From: Pokkaliibacter plantistimulans | GTDB taxonomy: Bacteria > Pseudomonadota > Gammaproteobacteria > Pseudomonadales > Balneatricaceae | Assembly: GCF_003194385.1 (NCBI RefSeq) | Contig: NZ_LAPT01000021.1 | Coordinates: 1-64,000, forward strand | Length of the DNA stretch: 64,000 nt | Reading direction: 5' to 3' | Shown: one piece after another, positions 17,248 to 27,695 of the stretch | Position numbering within the stretch: position 1 is the first letter of the stretch | How the letters are laid out: every line of letters starts with the position of its first letter | Notes under the pieces: model-generated | The model's database searches: none | Told to the model about the DNA's origin: nothing | What the model saw: the letters and a program-made list of their open reading frames with translations, nothing else | Made by a program: the position numbers and the translations under genes

Positions 17248-18186
17248 ATGGCAAAAGCACTCGTCAATCTCACTCTGGCTGTCGGCCTTTCGGCAGTTGC
17301 AAGCGTTAGTCTCGCTGCAGGTTCCTGCGAAAAGGTACGTTTTTCAGATGTTGGATGGACTGACATCACCTCAACCACAGCGCTGGCCAGCGAAGTGCTG
17401 ACCGGTATGGGCTATTCGCCCACCACTCAGCTGCTGTCGGTTCCCGTGACCTATACCTCACTGGCCAACAAGGATATCGATGTATTCCTGGGCAACTGGA
17501 TGCCAACCATGGAAGGGGACATCAAGAAGTATCTGGATGCCGGTACCGTGGTCAGTCTCAAGGCCAACCTGCACGGCGCCAAATACACCCTGGCGGTACC
17601 CAAATACGTCTATGACGCAGGGGTGACCAGCTTTGCGGATATCGCCAAGAATGCCGACAAGTTCCAGGGCAAGATTTACGGTATTGAGCCAGGCAACGAC
17701 GGTAACCGCCTGATTCAGGACATGATCAAGAAAGATGCCTTTGGCATGAAGGACATGGAGCTGGTTGAGTCCAGTGAAGCGGGCATGATGTCGCAGGTGG
17801 CTCGTGCGGTCCAGCGCAAGCAGTGGATTGTATTCCTTGGCTGGGAGCCGCATCCCATGAACAGCAAGTTTGAAATGGCTTACCTGTCTGGTGGTGATGA
17901 CTACTTCGGTCCGGACTTCGGTGGTGCGACGGTATACACCAACGTGCGTAAGGACTATGCCGCCGACTGTCCCAACCTCGGCAAGTTCTTCAACAACCTG
18001 GACTTCAGCCTGAAGATGGAAAACGAAGTCATGGGCTCCATCCTTGATGACAACATGCAGCCCAATAATGCGGCGCAGTTGTGGCTGCAGAATAACCCGG
18101 ATGTGCTGAACAAGTGGCTGGAAGGTGTAACGACCCTGGATGGCAAACCTGCTCTGCCCGCTGTTAAAGCCTATCTTGGCCTGTAA
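17248..18186 (+). CDS. choX: Choline/betaine ABC transporter substrate-binding protein
   Basis: This 312-residue periplasmic binding protein has a clear signal peptide, MAKALVNLTLAVGLSAVASV to about residue 24, then CEKVRFSDVGWTDITSTTA. The latter is the choline-binding ChoX signature; aromatic residues for a trimethylammonium cage include the Trp of GNWMPTMEGD and of FLGWEPHPMN. It belongs to the OpuAC family. Next to betIBA and followed by permease and ATPase genes, it most likely delivers choline for oxidation to glycine betaine. Confidence 0.9.
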   Translation: MAKALVNLTLAVGLSAVASVSLAAGSCEKVRFSDVGWTDITSTTALASEVLTGMGYSPTTQLLSVPVTYTSLANKDIDVFLGNWMPTMEGDIKKYLDAGTVVSLKANLHGAKYTLAVPKYVYDAGVTSFADIAKNADKFQGKIYGIEPGNDGNRLIQDMIKKDAFGMKDMELVESSEAGMMSQVARAVQRKQWIVFLGWEPHPMNSKFEMAYLSGGDDYFGPDFGGATVYTNVRKDYAADCPNLGKFFNNLDFSLKMENEVMGSILDDNMQPNNAAQLWLQNNPDVLNKWLEGVTTLDGKPALPAVKAYLGL

Positions 18187-18211
18187 TTTAGATTGGAATT
18201 GAGGTGTCCGC

Positions 18212-19054
18212 ATGGACTGGCTAACTGGTCATAAACTCCCGTTGGGTCACTGGATTGAAAACGTCGTCAATTGGCTGATTGCCAACGGATCGAGCTTTTT
18301 TGATGCAGTTTCCTGGTTACTTGAGGGCGTGATCATGGGCCTGGTGGGAGTGCTTAATGCATTCCCGCCACTCGCCCTGGTCGCAATCGTTGGTGTCTTT
18401 GCCTGGTGGCTGCAGCGCCGTGTTGTTCTGACAATTTTTGTAGTGGCATCCTTGTTGCTTATCCTCAATCTGGGGTACTGGCGCGAGATGCTCGATACGC
18501 TGGTGATGGTGCTGATGGCAACCTTCCTGTCGGTGTTGATTGGTATACCTATCGGTATTGCCGCTGCTCACCGGCCATGGATGTATCAGTTCCTGCGTCC
18601 GATTCTGGACCTGATGCAGACCATTCCCACGTTCGTTTACCTGATTCCTACTCTGATCCTGTTTGGTCTGGGGGTGGTGCCAGGTCTGATCTCGACCATT
18701 ATCTTCGCGATACCCGCGCCGATTCGCCTGACCTATCTGGGTATCAGCAAGGTGCCTGGTGAGTTGCTGGAAGCGGGTAAGGCATTTGGTGCCACACCAA
18801 TGAAGCTGCTGTTCCGTGTTGAGCTGCCTGCGGCGATGCCCAGCATCACTGCCGGAGTGACACAGTGCATCATGCTGTCATTATCGATGGTGGTGGTTGC
18901 GGCGCTGGTAGGAGCTGATGGTCTCGGCAAGCCAGTGGTGCGTGCACTGAATACGGTCAACGTTTCGCAAGGCTTTGAAGCTGGTCTGGCAATCGTATTG
19001 CTGGCCATCATTCTGGATCGTCTATGCCGTCGACCCGGAGCATCGGAGGAGTAA
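18212..19054 (+). CDS. choW: Choline ABC transporter permease
   Basis: This 280-residue ProW/OpuAB-type inner-membrane permease has six or more predicted helices. The coupling-helix (EAA) region is seen as KVPGELLEAGKAFGATPMKLLFRVELPAAMPSI in shortened form around residues 180-210, preceded by QTIPTFVYLIPTLILFGLG. Its stop is two bases before choV. It should form the membrane channel for ChoX-delivered substrate. Confidence 0.92.
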   Translation: MDWLTGHKLPLGHWIENVVNWLIANGSSFFDAVSWLLEGVIMGLVGVLNAFPPLALVAIVGVFAWWLQRRVVLTIFVVASLLLILNLGYWREMLDTLVMVLMATFLSVLIGIPIGIAAAHRPWMYQFLRPILDLMQTIPTFVYLIPTLILFGLGVVPGLISTIIFAIPAPIRLTYLGISKVPGELLEAGKAFGATPMKLLFRVELPAAMPSITAGVTQCIMLSLSMVVVAALVGADGLGKPVVRALNTVNVSQGFEAGLAIVLLAIILDRLCRRPGASEE

Positions 19055-19056
19055 GC

Positions 19057-20223
19057 ATGGCTACAGTGGAAATTCGTGATCTGGATGTCATTTTCGGCAA
19101 GAACAAGGCTGAAACCCTGAAGCTGATGGATCAGGGGCTTAGCCGCTCCGAGATTCGCAAGCGCAATGGTGATGTGGTCGGGGTAAAAGGCGCCACCATC
19201 AGTGTCGAGTCAGGTGAGATATGTGTACTGATGGGCTTGTCTGGCTCAGGCAAGTCCAGTCTGCTGCGCACGGTCAATGGGTTGAACGACATTGCGCGTG
19301 GGGAGTTGTGGGTTGAGGATGGCGATCGTCGTGTCAACGTCGCCAGCTGTGATGAGGCGACCTTGCGTCACCTGCGCACTCACCGTGTTTCCATGGTGTT
19401 CCAGAAGTTCGCTCTGATGCCCTGGCTGACGGTGGCGGAGAACGTCGCCTTTGGTCTGGAAATGCAGGGTATGAGCCGCAAGGAATGGACCAAGCAGGTG
19501 GAGGAGAAACTGGAGCTGGTCGGGCTGTTTGAGTGGCGAAACCTCAAACCCAATGAGCTGTCCGGTGGTATGCAGCAGCGCGTTGGCCTTGCCCGTGCGT
19601 TCACTATGGATACCGACATCCTGCTGATGGATGAGCCTTTCTCGGCGCTGGATCCGCTGATTCGCAGCCAGTTGCAGGATGAGCTGATCACCCTGCAGAA
19701 GCGCCTGAACAAGACCATTCTGTTCGTCAGCCATGATCTGGATGAGGCGCTTAAAATCGGTACTCACATTGCCATTATGGAATCTGCACAGATCGTCCAG
19801 GCGGGTGCGCCTGAGGACATCGTCCTGCATCCCAGCAATGACTATGTGAAGAACTTCGTTGCTCATACCAATCCGCTGAAAGTGCTCAAGGGCAAGAGCC
19901 TGATGACACCGCTGGATCGTCTGGCCGAAGATCCGGTTAGTCATCAGATCGACATCGGCTCTGCTATGTGTCTGGTCAAGAACGAGCAGGGCAAGATTGT
20001 TGCCCTGAAGAGTCATACAGCCACGGTGCCTTTTACCGACTGGCAGTGTAACGGCAGTATGGACGACATCCAGAAAGGGATGGCGGTGATGGCGCCTGCT
20101 GAAATAGGCATGCGCGAAGCCATGGAGATTCGCTATCGCACAGGCCTGCCGGTCTGCCTCGAGCAAGAGGGTAACTGTGTTGGTGTGCTGACGGATGAGG
20201 ATTATTACGAAGCGCTGATTTGA
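19057..20223 (+). CDS. choV: Choline ABC transporter ATP-binding protein
   Basis: This 388-residue ProV-type ATPase has Walker A GLSGSGKSS, Q-loop in VFQKFALMPW, signature LSGGMQQRVGLARA, Walker B ILLMDEPFSALD and switch SHDLDEAL. The N-terminal extension with LMDQGLSRSEIRKRNG is specific to the ProV/ChoV group. The C-terminal region is a reduced CBS-like regulatory segment ending VGVLTDEDYYEALI. The start at 19057 follows GGAGGA and lies two bases after choW. Confidence 0.93.
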   Translation: MATVEIRDLDVIFGKNKAETLKLMDQGLSRSEIRKRNGDVVGVKGATISVESGEICVLMGLSGSGKSSLLRTVNGLNDIARGELWVEDGDRRVNVASCDEATLRHLRTHRVSMVFQKFALMPWLTVAENVAFGLEMQGMSRKEWTKQVEEKLELVGLFEWRNLKPNELSGGMQQRVGLARAFTMDTDILLMDEPFSALDPLIRSQLQDELITLQKRLNKTILFVSHDLDEALKIGTHIAIMESAQIVQAGAPEDIVLHPSNDYVKNFVAHTNPLKVLKGKSLMTPLDRLAEDPVSHQIDIGSAMCLVKNEQGKIVALKSHTATVPFTDWQCNGSMDDIQKGMAVMAPAEIGMREAMEIRYRTGLPVCLEQEGNCVGVLTDEDYYEALI

Positions 20224-20282
20224 TCCGGGTCAGGCAAGGGACGTGTCACCTTTGCCTGCAGGATGCTCATGGGTGGTGCTGC

Positions 20283-20322
20283 AAAGGCCAGTGGGAAGAT
20301 GGCGCCCACTGGCCTTTGTTTT
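20283..20322. terminator. Bidirectional terminator between choV and ribE
   Basis: AAAGGCCAGTGGG pairs perfectly with CCCACTGGCCTTT across a nine-base loop, followed by GTTTTA on the plus strand and preceded by A-rich sequence. It serves the convergent choV and ribE genes. Confidence 0.85.
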
Positions 20323-20328
20323 ATCTGT

Positions 20329-20940
20329 TTATGCGTTACGGGTCGCGAGATAGCGCTCGATAGTATCGACGATGGTTTGTGTGGAGGGATCAATCTCGAG
20401 ATTGATCTTGTCACCAGCCTTGGCTGAGCCAAAGGTCGTGACGCCCAGCGTCTCAGGAATCAGGAATACAAAAAAGCCCTTCTCGGTAAGCCCGGCGATA
20501 GTCAGGCTGCAACCATTCAGTGCAATGTAACCTTTGTCCATCAGATACTTGCGATAGACATCAGGCACTTCAAAAGTGAGCTTGCAGTTGTCGGGGAAGT
20601 CTTCACGGGCACTGATGACGGCCAGATCGTGAATATGCCCGGAGGTCTGATGGCCGCCTATTTCATCGCCAATGCGCGCCGCGCGTTCAAAGTTGGCGAC
20701 GCTGCCGACATCCAGCTCGCCCAGATTGGTTATGCGGAGGGTTGAGGCAATCACATCAAAGTGTGCGTCATTGCCGTGAATTTCAGTTGCTGTCAGGCAG
20801 GTGCCGTTGATCGCCACGCTGGCGCCGGGTACCAGTCCAGCTGTTTTGCCCTCAGGAAAACTCAGTACCAACGTACAGAACTCTTCTTTGCGAATCAGGC
20901 TTTTAACCTTGATCAGGCCTTGCACTATACCGGTGAACAT
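20329..20940 (-). CDS. ribE: Riboflavin synthase, alpha subunit
   Basis: This 203-residue protein makes riboflavin by dismutating 6,7-dimethyl-8-ribityllumazine. It has two lumazine-binding repeats: MFTGIVQGLIKVKSL...INGTCLTATEI and IGGHQTSGHIHDLAVI...LNGCSLTIAGL. The sequence resembles the E. coli RibC type (LRITNLG, SDEIGGH-like IGDEIGGH, LIPETL). It stands alone, away from other rib genes, and no FMN riboswitch core is visible in front of it. Confidence 0.9.
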   Translation of the reverse strand: MFTGIVQGLIKVKSLIRKEEFCTLVLSFPEGKTAGLVPGASVAINGTCLTATEIHGNDAHFDVIASTLRITNLGELDVGSVANFERAARIGDEIGGHQTSGHIHDLAVISAREDFPDNCKLTFEVPDVYRKYLMDKGYIALNGCSLTIAGLTEKGFFVFLIPETLGVTTFGSAKAGDKINLEIDPSTQTIVDTIERYLATRNA

Positions 20941-21063
20941 GGAGACTGCTCCGTCAGAAATTGAGTGCCGACATGATAGGGCAAAGGGCGAAATGAATGT
21001 AGCCTGGAGCAGGCAGCGACCGACGTCGTCGGGCTGCCTGAGTGGCGAATGGAAGGGGTTGAG

Positions 21064-21660
21064 TTACATGGCAACGAAGCCGGGTGTCTGGGTAACGCGT
21101 TCAATCCAAGCTTGGATGGCCGGATAGCGACTCATATCAAAACCGCCTTCATGGGCGATATGGGTGTAAGCAAACAGCGCATTGTCGGCAATGCTGTAGT
21201 GGGAATTGACCAGATACAGGCTCTTTTCCAGCTGGCGCTCCATGATATCGAGGGCTTTGTAGCCCTTTTCCTGCAGCGTTGGTAGTTCTGCGCGGCGAGC
21301 ATCGTCTGCCCCCAGAAACTTGTTGATAAAGCGAGCGGGGGCCAGATAGGGCATATGGCTGCTCTGCTCGAAGAACATCCATTCCATGACCTTGGCGTGA
21401 GGGAAAGCCGGATCAGGCCAGTAGTGTGTACCGCGGGCAAGAAAGGTCAGGATGGCGTTGGACTCATACAGATATTCCCCCGGTGCTATCTCCAGTACAG
21501 GCACCTTGCCACAGGGGTTCTTGGCGAGAAATTCAGGAGTACGGTTGTCGCCGTTGCGGATATCGACTTCCACCCAGCGGTAGGCAATGCCTTCCTGTTC
21601 CAGCATCAGTTTGACCTTGTAGCTGTGGCCGGAGGCAGACATACCATAGAGAGTCATCAT
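21064..21660 (-). CDS. Glutathione S-transferase family protein
   Basis: This 198-residue protein has an N-terminal thioredoxin-like domain with MTLYGMSASGHSYKVKL, a GKVPVLEI cis-Pro segment and YLYESNAILTFLA (glutathione gamma-Glu contact), then an all-helical C-terminal domain with the N-capping SIADNALFAYTHIAHEGG motif. That layout is a cytosolic GST. Conjugation substrate is unknown. It is monocistronic and divergent from dusC. Confidence 0.88.
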   Translation of the reverse strand: MMTLYGMSASGHSYKVKLMLEQEGIAYRWVEVDIRNGDNRTPEFLAKNPCGKVPVLEIAPGEYLYESNAILTFLARGTHYWPDPAFPHAKVMEWMFFEQSSHMPYLAPARFINKFLGADDARRAELPTLQEKGYKALDIMERQLEKSLYLVNSHYSIADNALFAYTHIAHEGGFDMSRYPAIQAWIERVTQTPGFVAM

Positions 21661-21820
21661 AGTTGCAATCCTTCGTTATTGTTCTTGCTGGTTGATCGGA
21701 GCAACCCCGTTGTATTTGCCCCGATGCGTTCTAACTGTGGGCTATAGATTGATTCTTTTCCAGTTCAGCCTATGCTTGTCCGCTTTCTTTAGCGGTCGGC
21801 CAAGAGGCAAAGAGTAAAAA

Positions 21821-22822
21821 GTGAATCAAGTGACCATGCCGCCTCATTCAGCAGGTCGTATTCTCCTGGCTCCCATGGAGGGGCTGGTTGACCACATCAT
21901 GCGCGATATGCTGACGCAGATTGGCGGTATTGATGAGTGCGTGACTGAGTTTTTGCGCATTACTGATCAGTTACTGCCTGTAAAGGTGTTCAAGCGTATA
22001 TGCCCCGAGATTGATAATGCGTGGCGTACGCCGGCCGGTACACCGGTGGTGTTGCAGTTACTGGGAAGTGATGCCGACTGGATGGCAGAAAATGCCCAGC
22101 GGGCCGCCCGTTTGGGTGCACCAGCGCTGGATATCAATTTTGGTTGCCCTGCCAAAACAGTTAACCGGCATCGTGGTGGTGCGGTGCTGCTTGAAGAGCC
22201 TGAGACACTTTTTGCCATTGTCCGGGCAGTGCGCCAGGCAGTGCCAGATAGCATTCCTGTGACGGCGAAAATGCGTCTGGGTTACAAGGACCGCTCGCTG
22301 TTAATGGAGAATGCCAAAGCCATTGAAGAGGCTGGGGCAAGTCAGCTGGTGATTCATGCGCGCACCAAGGTTGAAGGGTACAAGCCACCTGCACACTGGC
22401 AGGAGATTGAGCCTGTCCGGCAGCAGTTGGCTATTCCTGTGGTAGCGAATGGCGATGTCTGTACGGTGGAGGATTATCATGCCTGCCGTCTGGCAAGTGG
22501 TTGTCAGGATGTCATGATTGGTCGTGGACTGGTGGCACAACCCTGGCTGGCGCTACAGATTCGTGCGTCCTTGAGTGGACAGGAGAGGGCGGCACCGCTG
22601 CTGGTAGAGGTAGCACCCTGGCTGGAGTGGTTTCTGCAGCGAAATCAGCAATTAATGCTCAGCAAGTTTGCACCCGGTCGGGTCAAGCAATGGCTGAAAA
22701 TGCTGGCTGGAGCCATGCCTGATTTACGTCAGTGGGTGGAGTTGCTGCAGTCTGAGCGTGACCCGGAGCGTTTTGCCGAGCGTGTGCACGCCGTAGTGCA
22801 GGAGTTGTCGGCAGCAAGCTAG
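21821..22822 (+). CDS. dusC: tRNA-dihydrouridine(16) synthase
   Basis: This 333-residue FMN-dependent TIM-barrel enzyme reduces uridine in tRNA, U16 for the DusC group. The family motifs are LAPMEGLVDHIMRDMLT, LDINFGCPAKTVNRHRGGAVLL (catalytic Cys in FGCPAK), TAKMRLGY, VIHARTKVEGYKPPAHW and VMIGRGLVAQPWL. The Glu-rich LAPMEGL start and the C-terminal helical domain with VKQWLKMLAG match DusC better than DusA or DusB. The start may be GTG 21821 or ATG 21836. Confidence 0.9.
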   Translation: MNQVTMPPHSAGRILLAPMEGLVDHIMRDMLTQIGGIDECVTEFLRITDQLLPVKVFKRICPEIDNAWRTPAGTPVVLQLLGSDADWMAENAQRAARLGAPALDINFGCPAKTVNRHRGGAVLLEEPETLFAIVRAVRQAVPDSIPVTAKMRLGYKDRSLLMENAKAIEEAGASQLVIHARTKVEGYKPPAHWQEIEPVRQQLAIPVVANGDVCTVEDYHACRLASGCQDVMIGRGLVAQPWLALQIRASLSGQERAAPLLVEVAPWLEWFLQRNQQLMLSKFAPGRVKQWLKMLAGAMPDLRQWVELLQSERDPERFAERVHAVVQELSAAS

Positions 22823-22829
22823 GCAGATG

Positions 22830-22859
22830 GCGATGGCTGCTTACAGAAGCAGCCATCGC
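22830..22859. terminator. Hairpin between convergent dusC and batD
   Basis: GCGATGGCTGCTT-ACAG-AAGCAGCCATCGC is a 13-bp perfect stem seven bases past the dusC stop. Neither flank has a good T-run, so it may act as a stabilising hairpin or a weak bidirectional terminator. Confidence 0.65.
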
Positions 22860-22884
22860 GAATCTCCATGCCATCGGGCGAGTC

Positions 22885-24810
22885 TTAGGTTAGCGCATTG
22901 AACTGCAGCATAGCGTCGGTTTTGGCGCGAATAATCCGATGCCGAATTTCGTTCAGCATCTGCAGTAGCAGGTCGCTGTGCCACTCATAGGGTGTCCGCT
23001 CTTCTGCAGCAATGAGCGCCGACTCCAAATCTTCAAGAACGTAATTGAGCGTGGGGTGCTTGGCATGCTCACGGATGTCTTGCAGGGTAGCAACTCCCTC
23101 GCCGGGCCAGACGCATTGCCCCCATTCGATCAGCTTTAGTTTGGCCAGCTTGGGTTGGTTCGCATGGCATAGTAGCGCCAGTTCTTCGTAAATTTCGCTT
23201 TCGTTGGCGATCTGCTTCTTTTCTTCCTGTTGCTGCTGCAGCTGATCCAGATAGCCTTCCAGACGATGTACCTTCCGACTTAACCACCAGGCGCGACCTG
23301 CCACCAGCAGGGCAAGCATTAACGCCAGTGCTGCCAGTGCAGGCCACAACAGGCTGGAGGGGTTTGCTGTTGGCTGATTGCTCTGCAGTGGGATCTCGGT
23401 GGTTTGTCCGTCAACACCGGGTGGAGCAAGACGGGTTGTGATAGCACCTGAGGTGGTGTCAGTGTTCTGATCACTTGCTGTGGCAGCTCCCGGCGTCTGA
23501 ACGTCTGCTGTCTGCGCTGGCAGGGGCAGGTTATCCATGGCAGAGGTGTTGATATTCCACCAGTTCAGTTGCCAGTCGGGCAGGGTGAAACGTCCCGGTT
23601 TGTTAAAGGTAAACCGTTGCACGACACTCAGGGTCGATTCAATGCCATCAGTGCTGGTGATGTCGTTGTGGCTGGCAATGCCCTGATCAATGGTGACGCC
23701 ATCAATTTGCGGTAGGGGCGGCAATTGCAAGCTGGCGGAAGGTAAACCGCTTATCTTGATATTGAGTGTCCGTTCGCGACGATCACCAGGTTTCAGATTG
23801 GTGAGAGGTTGATTCCAGCTGGCATCCATCTGCAGGTCGTAGGCTGGGTTCAGTGGGCTGGCTGCCGCTTCCTGCAAATTGAAGTTATGCGGTGCGGTTG
23901 AAAGTGATGCTGTTTGGGCGTTGCCATCTTCGGTCTGAACGTTGCCCACAAAGTTGAAGGCAGGCAGGGTGTAAGTGCCCGCGGTATCGATATAAAGCAG
24001 GTAATTGCGCTGTACATGGCGAATTTTGCGTCCATCCAGCGTCTCGTCCACAAAGGGAGCAGGATTGTTCAGCTCCACCAGTCTTGCATCGCCAAGATCA
24101 GGAGGGATGATGCGAGCTGCAGGCAGCAGAGAGCCCTGATGGTTCAAATGCAGCATGACTTTTATCGGCATGCCGGGCATCAGATGAGGAGGCTCTTTGA
24201 ATTCGATATCGAAGGAAGCCAGCGGTACAGCCGGAGCAGTGGTGGTTTTTCTGGTCTCCTTGTTTTCGCTGAGCGCGGCCTGCTGTTCTTCGGTCAGTGC
24301 CGCATCTTCAGGCTTATTGGCATCGGAGCTACCGTCGCTGCTGTCACTATTCCCATTGCTGTCGGCGTAATAGCCACCGGTCTGTTGTACCGAGTCACCG
24401 TTATCAGAACTGGTCGTGCCAGTGACTTCATTGCCAAAGGTCACGGAGGCGGAGGCATTAACATTCAGCTGCAGCGACTCGCTGCTTTCATTGCCAACTT
24501 TAATGGGAGGGATATTGAGCGCACCGGTCTGGCGCGGCTTAAGTTGCACCTGCCAGCGTGTCGTCTTCTGCATGCTGTTATTGGCATAACGAAAGACGCT
24601 GTTAGCCCGGCTACCGAGCACATCGAAATCACGGTTCAGCGAAGCGAGTTGTGGTGGCTGATCAACGACGGCACCACTGACCATCAACGTCAAAGTAACG
24701 GTTTCACCCAGGCGGACATTGGACTGCGCCAGCTCTGCTGTCACTTCCGCGAATGCTGAGGCTGAAAACATCCAGATGCCAGAGGCGAACAGCAAAGCCT
24801 TACGAGACAT
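22885..24810 (-). CDS. BatD-family (oxygen-tolerance) membrane-anchored protein
   Basis: From the Met at 24810 the protein is 641 residues with a signal peptide ending near ASAFA. Repeated beta-sandwich domains follow, starting LAQSNVRLGETVTLTLMVSG, which is the BatD pattern; a low-complexity Ser/Asp/Asn stretch sits near residues 145-175. A single transmembrane helix (LLWPALAALALMLALLVAG) near residue 490 precedes a coiled coil rich in Gln and a cytoplasmic helical tail. BatD usually accompanies MoxR and VWA genes (batA/batB). None of these are adjacent here. The function is not established. Confidence 0.8.
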   Translation of the reverse strand: MSRKALLFASGIWMFSASAFAEVTAELAQSNVRLGETVTLTLMVSGAVVDQPPQLASLNRDFDVLGSRANSVFRYANNSMQKTTRWQVQLKPRQTGALNIPPIKVGNESSESLQLNVNASASVTFGNEVTGTTSSDNGDSVQQTGGYYADSNGNSDSSDGSSDANKPEDAALTEEQQAALSENKETRKTTTAPAVPLASFDIEFKEPPHLMPGMPIKVMLHLNHQGSLLPAARIIPPDLGDARLVELNNPAPFVDETLDGRKIRHVQRNYLLYIDTAGTYTLPAFNFVGNVQTEDGNAQTASLSTAPHNFNLQEAAASPLNPAYDLQMDASWNQPLTNLKPGDRRERTLNIKISGLPSASLQLPPLPQIDGVTIDQGIASHNDITSTDGIESTLSVVQRFTFNKPGRFTLPDWQLNWWNINTSAMDNLPLPAQTADVQTPGAATASDQNTDTTSGAITTRLAPPGVDGQTTEIPLQSNQPTANPSSLLWPALAALALMLALLVAGRAWWLSRKVHRLEGYLDQLQQQQEEKKQIANESEIYEELALLCHANQPKLAKLKLIEWGQCVWPGEGVATLQDIREHAKHPTLNYVLEDLESALIAAEERTPYEWHSDLLLQMLNEIRHRIIRAKTDAMLQFNALT

Positions 24811-25011
24811 CGACTTCGTCCTTCCCAAACACATGTACCGGCATCTTACTGAATGCGGCCGCCGCTGGGTAGCATCGCAACTCATTCGATTCAGCCGATA
24901 ACCTGGGTACGAAATAAAGGTAGATATTGAAGGTCGGGCAGGGCAGTAGAGCGCTATGGTCCATCGATTGGCAAGGTGGAATCGAAGTGGGGTAATTTTG
25001 AGGCGGCTGGG

Positions 25012-25017
25012 TATAAT
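25012..25017 (+). promoter_or_regulatory. -10 element of pyrD
   Basis: A consensus TATAAT lies 25 bases before the pyrD ATG, followed by the GC-rich leader AGCCGCGCC. A matching -35 is not obvious at the usual spacing. Confidence 0.5.
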
Positions 25018-25042
25018 AGCCGCGCCTTAGAGAGGAGGGGTT

Positions 25043-26068
25043 ATGGTGTATTCGTTGGTGCGTCCGTTACTGTTCAAACTGTCTGCTGAAACAGCACATG
25101 AATTGACACTGGAGTGGCTGGCTGCTGCGGCTCGCCTGGGTTTGACTCGGCTGTGCGCAGACACGGATGCCAGCAAACCTGTACAAGTAATGGGGCTGCG
25201 TTTCCCTAATCGCGTCGGTTTGGCTGCCGGACTTGATAAAAATGGTGCGTGCATTGATGGGCTGGCTGCCCTGGGTTTTGGCTTTCTGGAGATTGGCACT
25301 GTCACTCCTCGTCCTCAGGCAGGCAACCCCAAGCCCAGACTGTTCAGGCTGCCAGAGCGACAAGCCATCATTAACCGCATGGGCTTCAACAATCACGGTG
25401 TTGAACAGCTGATCCGTAATGTAAAGTCGTCCTCATTTGACGGAATTCTGGGTATCAATATTGGTAAGAACGCCGTCACCCCAGTGGAGAATGCGCTGGA
25501 TGACTACCTGCTGTGTCTGAATGCGGTCTATGCCCATGCCAGCTATATCACGGTCAATATTTCTTCTCCCAATACGCCCGGGCTACGTACGTTGCAATAT
25601 GGCGAGTCTTTGAAAGCGCTGCTCGGTCCCTTGCATGAGCGGCGTCTGCAGCTTGCGGCGGAAGTGGGGCGCAATGTGCCGATTGCTGTGAAAATAGCGC
25701 CCGATATGACGGCCGATGAATTCCGGATGGTCGCTGATACGCTGGTCGAGTCAGGAATGGATGCTGTCATTGCCACCAATACAACCCTATCGCGCGATGC
25801 TGTGGCGGGTGTGCGTCATGGTAACGAAGCAGGTGGACTGAGTGGACTGCCGGTTCGTGAGGCCTCGACCCAGGCCATTCATGTCCTGAGTGAGCACCTG
25901 AAAGGGGCGATACCTATCATCGGTGTGGGCGGCATCCTCGAAGGTAATGATGCACTGGAAAAGATTCAGGCAGGTGCAAGCCTGGTGCAGCTGTATTCAG
26001 GTTTAATTTACCGTGGACCTGCACTGGTGCGTGAGTGTGTTGATACATTGAACGCGGTGGCGGTCTGA
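25043..26068 (+). CDS. pyrD: Dihydroorotate dehydrogenase, class 2 (quinone)
   Basis: This 341-residue FMN enzyme oxidises dihydroorotate to orotate in pyrimidine synthesis and passes electrons to quinone. The N-terminal amphipathic extension [19 protein letters not shown] marks the membrane-associated class 2. FMN and substrate motifs include [20 protein letters not shown], the catalytic Ser in [26 protein letters not shown] and GVGGI. AGAGAGGAGG precedes the start. Confidence 0.96.
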   Translation: MVYSLVRPLLFKLSAETAHELTLEWLAAAARLGLTRLCADTDASKPVQVMGLRFPNRVGLAAGLDKNGACIDGLAALGFGFLEIGTVTPRPQAGNPKPRLFRLPERQAIINRMGFNNHGVEQLIRNVKSSSFDGILGINIGKNAVTPVENALDDYLLCLNAVYAHASYITVNISSPNTPGLRTLQYGESLKALLGPLHERRLQLAAEVGRNVPIAVKIAPDMTADEFRMVADTLVESGMDAVIATNTTLSRDAVAGVRHGNEAGGLSGLPVREASTQAIHVLSEHLKGAIPIIGVGGILEGNDALEKIQAGASLVQLYSGLIYRGPALVRECVDTLNAVAV

Positions 26069-26109
26069 TAGCGAAAGCGCAGCCGCAAGCGTAATTTCGT
26101 CAAACTGTA

Positions 26110-26149
26110 GATACAAAAACGCCAGCTAAACAGCTGGCGTTTTTGTATC
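26110..26149. terminator. Bidirectional terminator between pyrD and purB
   Basis: An 18-bp perfect inverted repeat (26110-26127 with 26132-26149) has an AAAC loop, a GCCAGCT core stem and A/T-rich arms. It gives a T-tract on either strand and serves convergent pyrD and purB. Confidence 0.92.
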
Positions 26150-26170
26150 ACTAGTATCTGCTGTTACAGA

Positions 26171-27610
<1,440 letters not shown>

Positions 27611-27653
27611 TCAACTAAATGGGGGCTGGGTATGCTGTCAGGGGCTGTGTGAC

Positions 27654-27679
27654 GGTAGCCAGCACTGAGGCTGGCTACC
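27654..27679. other. Hairpin in the hflD-purB intergenic region
   Basis: GGTAGCCAGC pairs perfectly with GCTGGCTACC across a six-base loop just after the hflD stop (minus strand). It lacks a T-run. It may attenuate read-through into purB or be an RNA processing site. Confidence 0.5.
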
Positions 27680-27695
27680 GATATTTACAGGATGA

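Noticed and set aside
19246..20166. 306-codon open frame on the minus strand
   Set aside because: Antisense shadow of choV; composition is low-complexity His/Gln and there is no ribosome-binding site.
20941..21063. FMN riboswitch before ribE
   Set aside because: None of the conserved RFN core segments is visible in the 123 bases upstream.
23914..24759. 281-codon open frame on the plus strand
   Set aside because: Antisense to the BatD gene; no recognisable fold.
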